Of a DNA stretch of 35,610 bases, positions 20,596 to 29,176 are shown one piece after another. The DNA is taken from the NCBI GenBank assembly GCA_017454675.1, contig JAFTCN010000084.1:1-35610 (forward strand). The letters run 5' to 3'. The stretch is from Clostridia bacterium (GTDB taxonomy: Bacteria > Bacillota > Clostridia > Oscillospirales > CAG-272). How positions within the stretch are numbered: the stretch's first letter is position 1; every line of letters begins with the position of its first letter. The translations under genes were made by a program, and so were the position numbers. Below the pieces are notes generated by a model, which ran no database searches, was not told the origin of the DNA, and saw nothing but the letters and a program-made list of their open reading frames with translations.

Positions 20596-21771
20596 TCACC
20601 CGTTCGAACCGAGGTTCAGGACGCTTGAGAGGATGTAATTCGAAACGAACATTCCCGAGGTGGAGAAGCGGTAGCTCTCCCCGTCGGCGATCACGAATCC
20701 GTCTTCGACGTATTCATCGAGCAGATGTCCGTACTTTTCGGCAAACGATACGCCGAATCTGCCCTCGAAATCCCTTATGTTGACGCCTTCCTCGAGCCTC
20801 ATGCCGAGCATGACGTACTCGTCCATGCTCTCGTCGGAGCCGACCGAGTCGCGGGACGCGACGATGTCGATGTCGGAATCGATGATCTCGAGGCCGTCTA
20901 TATAGTCCCTGATGTTGCGCGTCGTGGAGAAGCGCTCGCCCTTGAAGTATGAGTGCGCGCTGGCGCCGAGGCCAAGGTATTCGTCGCAGTGCCAGTATTT
21001 CAGATTGTGGAGGCAGGCCTGTCCGCGTTTTGCGAAGTTGGAGATCTCGTACCTCTCGTACCCGCGCGCCGCCAGATACTTGACCGCGTTGACGTACATG
21101 CTGTAGACCGAGTCGTCGTCGGGCAGGTTCAGGGTGTCGCGCCTCGACGCGAAGGGCGTGCCGTCCTCGATCTTGAGCGCGTAGAGCGAGATGTGGTCGG
21201 GAGCGAGCGACGTCACCGCCGAGAGGGTGTGCGCGAAGCTCTTCTCGGTCTGATCGGGGATGCCGTACATCACGTCGACGCTTATGTTCTCGAATCCGGC
21301 CCTTCGGGCGTTGTCGTACGTCTCCTCGAACTGCCTGTAGGTGTGGATCCTGCCGAGCGCGCGCAGCTCGTTCTCGTTGGCCGACTGAAGGCCGATGCTC
21401 AGCCTGTTGACTCCGGCCCTCTTCAGCTTGCGCAGCTTCTTGAAATCGTCGGTCGCGGGGTTGCACTCGACCGATATCTCGGCGGATCTCGGTATGCTGA
21501 AATTGTCGTAAAGCGCGTTCAGTATCCTGCCGAGGTGCCTGGAATCGAGGAAAGTGGGCGTTCCGCCGCCCAGATACACCGAATCCACGCGGTATCCGCG
21601 GCATTTGTCCGACCAGTCCTCCATCTGGAGGATGAGGGCGTCGGTGTAGTGCTCGACGATCCCGCCGCTGTTCGGGACGAAGGAGCAGAAATCGCAATAG
21701 TCGCACTTGCTCCTGCAGAACGGAATATGGATATAAAGTCCGAGCGACGGCTTGCTGTTGAGCATGCTCAT
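20596..21771 (-). CDS. hemW: HemW-like radical SAM protein (coproporphyrinogen III oxidase homologue)
   Basis: A 391-residue radical SAM protein. The cluster-binding motif is CRSKCDYC (Cys19, Cys23, Cys26) after YIHIPF, followed by LGGGTPTF (SAM site), ECNPATD, RLSIGLQSAN, DVMYGIPDQT and the C-terminal HemN_C region with LGLGASAHSY and RNIRDYI. HemW proteins are annotated as oxygen-independent coproporphyrinogen oxidases, but characterised members act as heme chaperones; the order lepA-hemW is classical in Firmicutes and fits HemW. I chose the ATG at 21771, which has AAGGA 9 bases upstream. The frame continues towards lepA, but that part is not family-like. It lies 94 bases downstream of lepA. 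Confidence 0.93.
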   Translation of the reverse strand: MSMLNSKPSLGLYIHIPFCRSKCDYCDFCSFVPNSGGIVEHYTDALILQMEDWSDKCRGYRVDSVYLGGGTPTFLDSRHLGRILNALYDNFSIPRSAEISVECNPATDDFKKLRKLKRAGVNRLSIGLQSANENELRALGRIHTYRQFEETYDNARRAGFENISVDVMYGIPDQTEKSFAHTLSAVTSLAPDHISLYALKIEDGTPFASRRDTLNLPDDDSVYSMYVNAVKYLAARGYERYEISNFAKRGQACLHNLKYWHCDEYLGLGASAHSYFKGERFSTTRNIRDYIDGLEIIDSDIDIVASRDSVGSDESMDEYVMLGMRLEEGVNIRDFEGRFGVSFAEKYGHLLDEYVEDGFVIADGESYRFSTSGMFVSNYILSSVLNLGSNG

Positions 21772-21865
21772 TATAATCAGTCCTTTCGGTTTCGAATTCG
21801 TAATCTGACCGGCGTTTTCCGGCCCCCGGCCGGGCGCCTTACCGCACGGCGCGGACAGGCCGCGC

Positions 21866-23701
21866 TCACTCCTCGTCTCCGAGCTTGAGCACCGCCATGA
21901 AGGCCTCGGGAGACACCTGCACCGATCCGAGCCTGCGCATCTTCTTTTTGCCTTCCTTCTGCTTTTCAAGCAGCTTTTTCTTTCTGGTTATATCGCCGCC
22001 GTAGCATTTGGCCAGAACGTCCTTGCGGAGCGCCTTGACCGTCTCCCTGGCGATGATCTTAGACCCGACGGCCGCCTGGATCGGGATCTCGAACAGCTGC
22101 CTCGGGATGTTCTCCTTCAGCCGTTCGGCGATCTTTCTGGCCCTCTGGTAAGCCTTTTCCTCGTGAACGATGAACGACAGGGCGTCGACCTGCTCGCCGT
22201 TGAGCAGGAAGTCGAGCTTGCAGAGCTTCGACGGTCTGTATTCGGAAAGCTCATAGTCGAGCGACGCGTATCCCCTCGACCGGCTCTTGAGAGCGTCGAA
22301 GAAATCGTAGATTATCTCGTTCAGCGGCAGATCGTAATGCAGCTCGACGCGTTTTTCGTCGAGATACTTCATGTCGGAGAAGACTCCGCGCCGGTCCTGA
22401 CAGAGGTCCATGAGGCCTCCGACGAACTCGGCCGGAGTGATTATGCTCGCCTTGACGATCGGTTCGCGCGCCTCGGCGATCGAATCCTGCGCCGGATATC
22501 CGGCGGGGTTGTCTATCTTTTTTTCTTCGCCGTTCTTCAGCGTCACCTCATATATGACGCTCGGGGCGGTGGTGATGAGGTCGAGGTTGAATTCCCTCTC
22601 GAGCCGCTCCTCGATGATCTCCATATGGAGCAGTCCGAGGAATCCGCACCTGAAGCCGAAGCCGAGCGCGGTGGACGTCTCCGGCTCGAAGGAGAGGGCG
22701 GCGTCGTTGAGCTGCAGCTTCTCGAGGGCGTCGCGGAGATCGCCGTATCTGGCGCCGTCTTCCGGGTATATGCCCGCGAAGACCATCGGGTGCACCGCCT
22801 TGAAACCGGGCAGTGCCTCGCCTGCCGGCCTTTCGGCCGAGGTGACGGTGTCGCCCACGCGGGTGTCGGCGACGTTCTTGATCGACGCGGTGAGGTATCC
22901 GACCTCGCCGGCGGACAGGCTCTCGCCCGGGTTCAGTCCGAAGGGCTCCATCGTTCCGACGGCCGTCGTCTCGAACTCCGCTCCGGTGCTCATGAGCCTG
23001 ATCCTGTCGCCCGAAGTCAGCGTGCCGTCGATCACACGCAGATAGACGACCACGCCGAGGTAGGGATCGTAGTACGAATCGAAGATCAGCGCCTTCAGCG
23101 GGGCGTCGGGGTCGCCCGACGGCGCCGGGATGTCATTCACTATGGCTTCGAGCAGGTCCGGGATGTTCTCGCCCGTCTTGGCCGAGACGGCCGGGCAGCC
23201 CTCGGCGGGGATGCCGATTATGTCCTCGATCTCCTTCCGGCAGCCTTCGATGTCGGCCGAGGGAAGGTCGATCTTGTTCACGACGGGCAGTATCTCGAGG
23301 CCGGCCTCGACGGCCAGATACGCGTTGGCGAGCGTCTGGGCCTCGATGCCCTGCGTGGCGTCGACGACCAGTATCGCTCCTTCGCAGGCGTTCAGCGAGC
23401 GCGAGACCTCGTAGTTGAAGTCGACATGCCCGGGGGTGTCGATCAGATTGAAGACGTACGGCGGAGTGCCGGGCGCCGAGCCCGGAGGCGTGTAGTTCAT
23501 CCGCACCGCACGGGCTTTTATTGTGATGCCGCGCTCGCGCTCAAGATCCATGTTGTCGAGGATCTGATCCTCCATCTCGCGCCCCGAGACGGTGTCGGTG
23601 GCCTCAAGAAGCCTGTCGGCCAGCGTGCTCTTTCCGTGGTCTATGTGGGCGACGATGGAAAAATTGCGGATGCGAGAACGGTCGTAATTCTCGTTTTTCA
23701 A
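21866..23701 (-). CDS. lepA: elongation factor 4 (LepA, ribosome back-translocase)
   Basis: Translational GTPase that rescues or remodels stalled ribosomes. The 611-residue protein has G1 [11 protein letters not shown]2 [10 protein letters not shown]3 DTPGHVDF, G4 NKIDLPSAD, then EF-Tu domain 2, EF-G-like domains and the LepA-specific C-terminus with [20 protein letters not shown]. The start is a TTG at 23701: an AAAAGG site lies 7 bases upstream, and the first residues [18 protein letters not shown] match the family N-terminus, so the start is TTG rather than a later ATG. A consensus promoter lies 33 bases upstream. In many Firmicutes hrcA-grpE-dnaK follow hemW; here they do not. Confidence 0.97.
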   Translation of the reverse strand: MKNENYDRSRIRNFSIVAHIDHGKSTLADRLLEATDTVSGREMEDQILDNMDLERERGITIKARAVRMNYTPPGSAPGTPPYVFNLIDTPGHVDFNYEVSRSLNACEGAILVVDATQGIEAQTLANAYLAVEAGLEILPVVNKIDLPSADIEGCRKEIEDIIGIPAEGCPAVSAKTGENIPDLLEAIVNDIPAPSGDPDAPLKALIFDSYYDPYLGVVVYLRVIDGTLTSGDRIRLMSTGAEFETTAVGTMEPFGLNPGESLSAGEVGYLTASIKNVADTRVGDTVTSAERPAGEALPGFKAVHPMVFAGIYPEDGARYGDLRDALEKLQLNDAALSFEPETSTALGFGFRCGFLGLLHMEIIEERLEREFNLDLITTAPSVIYEVTLKNGEEKKIDNPAGYPAQDSIAEAREPIVKASIITPAEFVGGLMDLCQDRRGVFSDMKYLDEKRVELHYDLPLNEIIYDFFDALKSRSRGYASLDYELSEYRPSKLCKLDFLLNGEQVDALSFIVHEEKAYQRARKIAERLKENIPRQLFEIPIQAAVGSKIIARETVKALRKDVLAKCYGGDITRKKKLLEKQKEGKKKMRRLGSVQVSPEAFMAVLKLGDEE

Positions 23702-23733
23702 ATTAAAACCTTTTCACTACAGCTATTTGGTAT

Positions 23734-23762
23734 ATTATATCAAAAACGGTGCCAAAGTGCAA
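23734..23762 (-). promoter_or_regulatory. sigma-A promoter of lepA-hemW
   Basis: On the - strand: TTGCAC (23762-23757), 17-base spacer ending in TGA, TATAAT (23739-23734). Confidence 0.88.
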
Positions 23763-23810
23763 CAGAATTTTCTTCCTCTTCTCACGGCGAATACAAAAGC
23801 CGGCTCCCGT

Positions 23811-24692
23811 TCACGTATCGCGTTCCGCCGGACTTGCCCGGCCGCTCAGCTTCAGGCATATCTTTTCTATGACGAACGCCGCGAGGAACAGCGACATACC
23901 GATCGCTCCGAAGACCAGCTGGTAGGACAGGAACATCACAGGATACGGCGCACCGGTCCTCTGCACGGCAGAGAGCACCGGGATCCCCGTCCTGAAATAC
24001 GGAGAGATGTGGAACAGGTCGAGCGGTATTCCCCGCGAATGTCCGATCTCGTTGAGCGCCGCCGCCGCGGGCGCAGTCGGAAAATAGACCGCCAGCGCTC
24101 CGAGCGCGTGCCGCCATACAGGCCTGACGTTCCCCGAGAGCCAGAGCCAGGCCCCGCAGAGGACCATCATCGAGTGCCAGATCATGCTGTGGAAGTCAAG
24201 AAAGGCGATCTCGGAAAAGACGTCGGGAGAAGGATACGACATAACCGCAAATCCGCCAAACAGCCCGAACGACGCGAGAAACGCCCTGACTGCCCGGCTG
24301 GCACGGTCGGGCAGCAGCGCTGCGAGAGGGCAGAGGAATATCGGGAGCGAGCAGAACTGGAAGGGGAATTTCGACCAGTCGTATGCCCAGGCGCCCGTCG
24401 ACGGCTCGTACGAACAGACGATCTGCTTGTATATCTCGAGCGCGAGGTAAACTGCCCCGAGCGCGAGCAGGATCCGCCTCGACGTCCTGTCGTCCTTCGG
24501 CAGCTTCTTCCTGAAAACGATCATAAGCACCGCGGCGGCGAGCATCAGGGCGGCCGCGGTCAGGTGGAACGCACCGAACGGCGCCGGCTGCGAGCCGAAC
24601 CTCGGCTGCCACTGTCCCGCTCCGACGAACAGCCGTCCGCCGGCCCCCGCGAAGATACCGGACATACCGGGTCCCGGTCCCGTGAACATCAT
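23811..24692 (-). CDS. YwaF / TMEM164-like integral membrane protein
   Basis: A 293-residue polytopic membrane protein with about seven hydrophobic segments. Features of the TIGR02206/YwaF family, related to eukaryotic TMEM164, include the opening glycine-rich segment, FPFQFCSLPIFLCPLAALLP in the third helix region, the DFHSMIWHSMMVL helix with two His, and NEIGHSRGIPL. The function of YwaF is not established; TMEM164 is reported as a phospholipid acyltransferase, so a lipid role is only an analogy. GGAGAGGAGA lies before the paired ATG codons (24692 and 24689). It has its own promoter and is not part of the lepA unit. No clear terminator was seen between its stop (23811) and the lepA promoter. 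Confidence 0.88.
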   Translation of the reverse strand: MMFTGPGPGMSGIFAGAGGRLFVGAGQWQPRFGSQPAPFGAFHLTAAALMLAAAVLMIVFRKKLPKDDRTSRRILLALGAVYLALEIYKQIVCSYEPSTGAWAYDWSKFPFQFCSLPIFLCPLAALLPDRASRAVRAFLASFGLFGGFAVMSYPSPDVFSEIAFLDFHSMIWHSMMVLCGAWLWLSGNVRPVWRHALGALAVYFPTAPAAAALNEIGHSRGIPLDLFHISPYFRTGIPVLSAVQRTGAPYPVMFLSYQLVFGAIGMSLFLAAFVIEKICLKLSGRASPAERDT

Positions 24693-24723
24693 GACGTCTC
24701 CTCTCCTCCCCTCTGCCGTTCGT

Positions 24724-24748
24724 TCCGGCGCTCAGCGCCGGATTTTTT
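24724..24748 (+). terminator. 8-bp stem with T-run in + orientation, at the 5' end of the ywaF leader
   Basis: TCCGGCGC-TCA-GCGCCGGA followed by six T. In + orientation it has the form of an intrinsic terminator, though no + strand gene precedes it. Read on the - strand it forms a hairpin just inside the predicted 5' end of the ywaF mRNA. Confidence 0.6.
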
Positions 24749-24756
24749 CATCCATA

Positions 24757-24785
24757 ATTTTACCATCTTCCGCCGCAAATTGCAA
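24757..24785 (-). promoter_or_regulatory. sigma-A promoter of the ywaF-like gene
   Basis: On the - strand: TTGCAA (24785-24780), 17-base spacer ending in TGG, TAAAAT (24762-24757). The predicted leader is about 58 bases. Confidence 0.75.
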
Positions 24786-24855
24786 TATCCGCCCGGAATT
24801 ACTTTGCCGTGTCTTTTCCGGAGACCGCGCACGTGCTGTTTTTCTCATATTTTTC

Positions 24856-24884
24856 TTGCCAAACCGCCCTTTTTGTGGTATACT
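24856..24884 (+). promoter_or_regulatory. sigma-A promoter of pgk-tpiA
   Basis: TTGCCA (24856-24861), 17-base spacer ending in TGG, TATACT (24879-24884). The predicted leader is close to 90 bases. It diverges from the ywaF promoter 70 bases away. Confidence 0.82.
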
Positions 24885-24979
24885 TTATGATGTTGTTTTA
24901 TGCGCCGTCACCGTCATGCGCCGGCGTGCGACACACAAATGAATTTTAAATTCAAGATATACCGAAAGGCGGGTTACAA

Positions 24980-26173
24980 ATGACCTACAACAAAAAAACA
25001 ATCGAAGACATCGATGTTGCCGGCAGGAAAGTTCTCGTCCGCTGCGACTTCAACGTCCCCCTGAAGGACGGCGTCATCACTTCGGACAAGAGGATCGTCG
25101 GGGCTCTCCCCACGATAAAGTACCTTCTCGACAAAGGCGCTGCCGTCATCCTCTGCTCCCACATGGGCAAGCCGAAGGGTGAGAGAAACATGAAATACAC
25201 TCTGGCTCCGGTAGCCGCGAGACTCACCGAGCTCCTCGGACAGAAAGTGGAGCTCGCTCCCGACACGATCGGCCCCGAGACCAAGAAGATGGCCGCCGCT
25301 CTCAAGGGCGGACAGGCGCTCCTTCTCGAAAACACCAGGTTCGACAAAAGAGAGGAAGCCAACGACCCCGAATTCGCGAAAGAACTCGCCTCGATGGCCG
25401 AGATCTTCGTCAACGACGCCTTCGGCGCCGCTCACAGAGCCCACGCCTCCACGGCGGGAGTCGCGATGTACGGCGGACTTCCGGCTGTATGCGGATACCT
25501 GATCCAGAAAGAGATCTCCGTCATGGGCAAGGCCCTCGAAGATCCCGCCAGACCGTTCGTCGCCATCCTGGGCGGCGCCAAGGTCTCCGACAAGATCGGC
25601 GTCATCAGCAACCTGCTTGAAAAGGTCGACACCCTCATCATCGGCGGCGGAATGGCCTACACCTTCTTCAGGGCGATGGGCAACGACGTCGGCACCTCGA
25701 TCTGCGAATATGACAAGCTCGACCTCGCGAGAGACATGCTCGCCAAGGCCAAGGAGCGCAAAGTCAACCTCCTCCTTCCCGTCGACAACTACATCGGCAG
25801 AGAGTACAAGGAAGACACCATCTACATGCGGATCTACTCCGACTCGATCCCCGACGGCTGGATGGGCCTTGATATAGCCGAAAAGACCCAGGAACTCTAC
25901 GCCAAATCGATCGCCGGAGCCGGAACGGTCGTCTGGAACGGCCCGATGGGCGTCTCCGAGTGGCCGCACTTCGCGGGCGGTACCGAGGCCGTCGCCAAGG
26001 CTGTCGCCGAGAGCGGCGCCGTATCGATAGTCGGCGGCGGCGATTCCGTCGCGGCAGTCGAAAAGCTCGGCTATGCCGACAGGATGACCCACGTCTCCAC
26101 CGGCGGCGGAGCTTCGCTCGAATTCCTCGAAGGCAAGGACCTTCCCGGTATCTCCTGCCTGCAGGACAAATAA
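24980..26173 (+). CDS. pgk: phosphoglycerate kinase
   Basis: Transfers phosphate between 1,3-bisphosphoglycerate and ADP, the first ATP-forming step of glycolysis. The 397-residue length is normal. Signatures are [52 protein letters not shown], the hinge [13 protein letters not shown], and the nucleotide site [18 protein letters not shown] with [13 protein letters not shown]. An AAAGGCGGG site precedes the ATG. tpiA follows after 117 bases. The gap contains a strong GGCCCGGCC/GGCCGGGCC hairpin (26194-26226) without a T-run, perhaps a processing or stability element. Confidence 0.98.
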   Translation: MTYNKKTIEDIDVAGRKVLVRCDFNVPLKDGVITSDKRIVGALPTIKYLLDKGAAVILCSHMGKPKGERNMKYTLAPVAARLTELLGQKVELAPDTIGPETKKMAAALKGGQALLLENTRFDKREEANDPEFAKELASMAEIFVNDAFGAAHRAHASTAGVAMYGGLPAVCGYLIQKEISVMGKALEDPARPFVAILGGAKVSDKIGVISNLLEKVDTLIIGGGMAYTFFRAMGNDVGTSICEYDKLDLARDMLAKAKERKVNLLLPVDNYIGREYKEDTIYMRIYSDSIPDGWMGLDIAEKTQELYAKSIAGAGTVVWNGPMGVSEWPHFAGGTEAVAKAVAESGAVSIVGGGDSVAAVEKLGYADRMTHVSTGGGASLEFLEGKDLPGISCLQDK

Positions 26174-26193
26174 TCGGACTTTCAAAGATCAGC

Positions 26194-26226
26194 GGCCCGG
26201 CCACTGCCTGAAGCGGCGGCCGGGCC
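26194..26226 (+). other. strong hairpin between pgk and tpiA
   Basis: A perfect 9-bp stem GGCCCGGCC/GGCCGGGCC with a 15-base loop. No T-run follows, so it is not a complete intrinsic terminator; it could protect the pgk mRNA end or reduce read-through into tpiA. Confidence 0.6.
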
Positions 26227-26290
26227 CGCATAATACAGGCCGGATGAAACGCCGGACACGAAAAAGTCAAGAGAGGACAGTTCAGTAAAG

Positions 26291-27061
26291 ATGAAACCCG
26301 AAGTCAGAAAGACCGTCATCGCCGGGAACTGGAAGATGAACTTCACTCCCCGCGAGGCAAAGAAATTCATAAAGGCGGTAACGCCGCTCGTCGCCGGCAA
26401 GGACTGCTGCGACATCGTATTCTGCGCTCCCTACGTGACCGTCGAAGCCGCCGTCAAAGCGGCAAAGGGCACGAACATCCACATCGGAGCGGAAAACGTC
26501 CACTACGAGGACCACGGCGCGTTCACCGGCGAAGTATCCGCCAGGATGCTCCGCGAGATCGGAGCCGAATACGTGATCGTCGGACACAGCGAGAGACGTC
26601 AGTATTTCGCCGAGACCGACACCACCGTCAACCTCCGCACCAGGGCCGCTCTGGCCGCCGGGCTGAAGGTAATCCTCTGCCTCGGCGAAGTCAAGGAGCA
26701 GCGTCTTGCCGGCATCACCGACGAGGTCGTCGGGATGCAGACCAAGCTCGATCTCGCCGGCATCAGCGCCGAGGATCTGAAGAACGTGATCATCGCCTAT
26801 GAACCCGTATGGGCCATCGGGACCGGCCTTACCGCCACCCCGGAGCAGGCAGAGGAGACCTGCGCCGTGATCCGCAAGGTCATCGCCGGCCTCTACAGCA
26901 AGAAGGTCGCCGAGAGCGTCACCATCCAGTACGGCGGATCGATGAACGACAAGAACGCGGCCGAGCTCCTGGCCAAGCCCGACGTCGACGGCGGACTCAT
27001 CGGCGGTGCCTCGCTCGTCCCCGAGAAATTCGCCGCGATAGTCGACGCCGCGCAGAAGTGA
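26291..27061 (+). CDS. tpiA: triosephosphate isomerase
   Basis: Interconverts glyceraldehyde-3-phosphate and dihydroxyacetone phosphate. The 256-residue TIM barrel has the N-terminal AGNWKMN, the general acid His in GHSERRQYF, the catalytic Glu loop AYEPVWAIGTGLTATPEQA, and the phosphate-binding YGGSMNDKNAAELL and GGLIGGASL motifs. The usual YGGSV is YGGSM here, a mild change. The ribosome site is probably GAGAGGA about 13 bases upstream, which is rather far. It forms a glycolytic pair with pgk; gap and other partners are not in the window. Confidence 0.98.
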   Translation: MKPEVRKTVIAGNWKMNFTPREAKKFIKAVTPLVAGKDCCDIVFCAPYVTVEAAVKAAKGTNIHIGAENVHYEDHGAFTGEVSARMLREIGAEYVIVGHSERRQYFAETDTTVNLRTRAALAAGLKVILCLGEVKEQRLAGITDEVVGMQTKLDLAGISAEDLKNVIIAYEPVWAIGTGLTATPEQAEETCAVIRKVIAGLYSKKVAESVTIQYGGSMNDKNAAELLAKPDVDGGLIGGASLVPEKFAAIVDAAQK

Positions 27062-27170
27062 TCTTTTCTCCGGGCGGGATGTCACACATAAGTTGAGTGA
27101 CCTCCCTCTCACACCGCCGTGCTTGCCTTTCGGAACACGGCGGTTCGATTAAACATGCAAAGACAGTAAA

Positions 27171-27208
27171 CCGGCCGCATCCCAATCGGGAAGCGGCCGG
27201 CGTTTTTT
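27171..27208 (+). terminator. intrinsic terminator after tpiA; repeat copy R1
   Basis: CCGGCCGC/GCGGCCGG 8-bp stem with a 14-base loop, then CG and six T. It belongs to a palindromic repeat family found at three more places in the window. It lies between convergent genes and, read on the - strand, is followed by TTTACTG, so it may stop both. A second hairpin, CCGCCGTG/CACGGCGG (27114-27143), lies upstream without a T-run. The rest of 27062-27256 shows nothing further. Confidence 0.88.
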
Positions 27209-27256
27209 GAAATTCAGCACTATGGCATCTTCGACTGCTGATTTGCAGAGAGGCGG

Positions 27257-28246
27257 TCACCGGGAATAATCGCAGGTCCCGACAAAGGCGAAAAAACAAT
27301 CAAGATCATCCGTATCCGCTCCGCTCTTAAAGAGCGGGATATCCAGACCCTCTCTTTTCACTATCCGGTTTGCCGTTTCAAGATATTCCATTACCGTCAG
27401 GCGGTAACCGACTCTTTGTCCTTCATGCGTCATATATGCGCTTTCAGATATCTCCAGAATCCCGTTGATCAAGGGAAAAACGGCGTAACTGTCCATGGCC
27501 GAATCGCGCGCAGCAGGCTTCAGCTCCAGGGTGTATTCGACATCCGGCACCCTGCTTCCGTCCGGACCGTCCGTCATCAGCGGTTTGCCCTCCGGATCGC
27601 AGACGATTCTTGACTTAACATCCACGAAGACGAGAGCTTCGCCTCCCGGTTTTGCCGTTTCCAGCAGGCTTTCGGGGATCATTATCACTCCTGACCGTTT
27701 GATCGCCTGTCCCTCCGCCGTACTGTCGTAAAAGCCCAGGCCCCGATCGGCAATATCCCCGCCGGACACCGTCTGCGAAAAAACCTTCAGAACGGTCACC
27801 GGAACGGCGAAATAATTGATCTTTTTGTAAGGGACCGGCTCGCCGGATTCCCAGGAAATAAGCCAATCACAATCGGACGGCTGGTCACCGTCTGTCCGCT
27901 CACCCCATCTGACGATCGCCGCGTTCAGTTTTTTCCACACCTGGGGATAGATGCCGGGCTCGATATCTGTAGAGATCCCCGTTTCATCCCGCGCGGTATC
28001 TCCGCCCGCCGACGTTTCAACAGGCGCCGCGGAGCCGGTCTCCGGGCTGTCTGTCAATACGCCCGGGCGAGATGACCGGAAAACGGCGCTCCCGTAGAAG
28101 ACCGAAAGAGCCGCTCCGATCACGAGACACGGAAGGGCGACCGAGCAGAGTATCACCGCCGCGCGCCTTTTACGCCTCTCGATCTTAACTTCGGTTTCTC
28201 TGATCTTACCGTGTACGGATTCAAGTGTCTGATCGAATGATTTCAT
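27257..28246 (-). CDS. single-pass membrane protein downstream of an ECF sigma factor, possible anti-sigma factor
   Basis: A 329-residue protein. Its N-terminal ~35 residues are polar and charged (FDQTLESVHGKIRETEVKIE, then RRKRR), followed by one hydrophobic helix (about 37-58), an Ser/Thr/Glu-rich linker, and an extracytoplasmic domain of ~220 residues with no motif I recognise. No zinc-binding HxxxCxxC anti-sigma motif is visible. I chose MKSFDQT (28246) because GGAGG lies 8 bases upstream, inside the sigma-factor gene; the two genes overlap by 26 bases. Topology and coupling fit a regulator that holds or senses for the sigma factor, but this is inference from position. Confidence 0.7.
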   Translation of the reverse strand: MKSFDQTLESVHGKIRETEVKIERRKRRAAVILCSVALPCLVIGAALSVFYGSAVFRSSRPGVLTDSPETGSAAPVETSAGGDTARDETGISTDIEPGIYPQVWKKLNAAIVRWGERTDGDQPSDCDWLISWESGEPVPYKKINYFAVPVTVLKVFSQTVSGGDIADRGLGFYDSTAEGQAIKRSGVIMIPESLLETAKPGGEALVFVDVKSRIVCDPEGKPLMTDGPDGSRVPDVEYTLELKPAARDSAMDSYAVFPLINGILEISESAYMTHEGQRVGYRLTVMEYLETANRIVKREGLDIPLFKSGADTDDLDCFFAFVGTCDYSR

Positions 28247-28793
28247 ATTTTTCACCTCCGTTTTCAATGACTGCGCGCAGAGCCTTTTTCGCGTTGTAGA
28301 TCGCGTCGGAAACGGCTCTGGACTTCAGTTTCATGATCGACGAGATCTCCCCCACCGTCATGGATTCGAAATAGTGAAGATGCAGAACAAGCCTGTAATT
28401 GACGGGAAGCTCGTCAAGCGCCCTGTGAAGCGCTATTTTTCTCTCATCCAGATAGAGGCTGTGAAGGACAGTGTCTTCATCGCCGCCTGAGGCGTCGATT
28501 TCGGACAGTTCCACGGTCTTGTGTCTTTCCTTCCACCTTATGTGGTTTATCGCCTTGTTCTTTCCCGCGGAATACAGCCACGTTCTGAGATTTGATCCGG
28601 GGGACAGCACAGGTCTTTTGAAGTACAGGGAGACAAAAACGTCCTCCGCCAGTTCTTCCGCGGAATGGTAATCGCGCAGGATCCTCTGAAGAAATCCTGT
28701 CAGTCCGTTTCTGTAGCGGACCACAAGCCAGTCAAAGCTGGCCGCGTCTCCATTCAGAAAGGCCTGATACCGCGCATACCCTTCATCATCCAT
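28221..28793 (-). CDS. RNA polymerase sigma factor, ECF-type sigma-70
   Basis: A 190-residue two-domain sigma factor. Region 2 covers about residues 15-90 (YRNGLTGFLQRILRDYHSAE, AEDVFVSLY, then LRTWLYSAGKNKAINHIRW), and region 4 covers about 120-180 (LDELPVNYRLVLHLHYFESM, TVGEISSIMKLKSRAVSDAI). There is no region 1 or 3, as in the ECF group. GGGGAGGTGAT sits ideally before the ATG. Its 3' end overlaps the membrane-protein gene, a common layout for ECF/anti-sigma pairs. It directs the polymerase to a small set of promoters, probably in response to an envelope or surface signal; targets are unknown. Confidence 0.93.
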   Translation of the reverse strand: MDDEGYARYQAFLNGDAASFDWLVVRYRNGLTGFLQRILRDYHSAEELAEDVFVSLYFKRPVLSPGSNLRTWLYSAGKNKAINHIRWKERHKTVELSEIDASGGDEDTVLHSLYLDERKIALHRALDELPVNYRLVLHLHYFESMTVGEISSIMKLKSRAVSDAIYNAKKALRAVIENGGEKYEIIRSDT

Positions 28794-28928
28794 ACGATCA
28801 CCTCCCCGATATCCTGACTTTGAACCGATCCGTAATCCCGGCTTTCCGCAACCGTCGGCCGTCTTGCGTCTTCATAAGTTAAACAACGGTTTCGACGAAA
28901 TCTCGAAGCAAAACGAAAAATAATTCTT

Positions 28929-28970
28929 CCGGCCGCATCCACATCAGGAAAAGACCGGCGCTTTTCTTCC
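28929..28970 (+). repeat. palindromic repeat copy R2 (degenerate)
   Basis: CCGGCCGC followed by ATCC.CATC.GGAA and a reduced right arm (AGACCGGCG), then CTTTTCTTCC. It shares the layout of R1, R3 and R4, but the stem is damaged and it lies between two divergent genes, where a terminator is not needed. Confidence 0.65.
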
Positions 28971-29001
28971 TATGCACGTCATGACGACAGCAGAATAAGC
29001 A

Positions 29002-29138
29002 ATTTTGTATGTTCAAAGAAATACAAAAGTGTCGATAAGTGTTTTTTTGTATGTCCTATGAAATACAAAAATGTCATTAATGGTATTTTTGTGCGTATTA
29101 AGAAGGACAAAAATGTTGACAAAGAGATTTTTGTATGC
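29002..29138 (+). repeat. 42-bp tandem array of inverted repeats upstream of the ATPase gene
   Basis: Left arms TTTTTGTAT (or close variants) recur with exact 42-base spacing, the G lying at 29007, 29049, 29091 and 29133. Units 1-3 each contain the right arm 10 bases after the left: ATACAAAA (29021-29028), ATACAAAAA (29063-29071) and GGACAAAAA (29105-29113). The fourth unit has only the left arm, placed inside the promoter spacer. The whole array is AT-rich against a GC-rich background. It lies upstream of the transcription start, so it acts on DNA, most simply as a set of operators four helical turns apart. Confidence 0.92.
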
Positions 29139-29144
29139 TATAAT
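29116..29144 (+). promoter_or_regulatory. consensus promoter of the AAA/DUF4143 gene, overlapping the operator array
   Basis: TTGACA (29116-29121), 17-base spacer ending in TGC, TATAAT (29139-29144). The spacer contains the fourth repeat arm (29128-29136), so a repressor bound there would block the polymerase. The predicted leader is only about 26 bases. Confidence 0.93.
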
Positions 29145-29176
29145 AACTGCAAATCCAGCGGATTGGAGGCGTATTC

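Noticed and set aside
20953..23872. Long + strand frames opposite hemW and lepA (20953-21888, 22163-23872)
   Set aside because: Antisense shadows of two clear genes; no motif and no ribosome site.
29002..29138. Tandem array considered as a CRISPR
   Set aside because: Units follow without variable spacers of equal length; the 42-base period includes the whole unit, and the last arm sits in a promoter. No cas genes are present.
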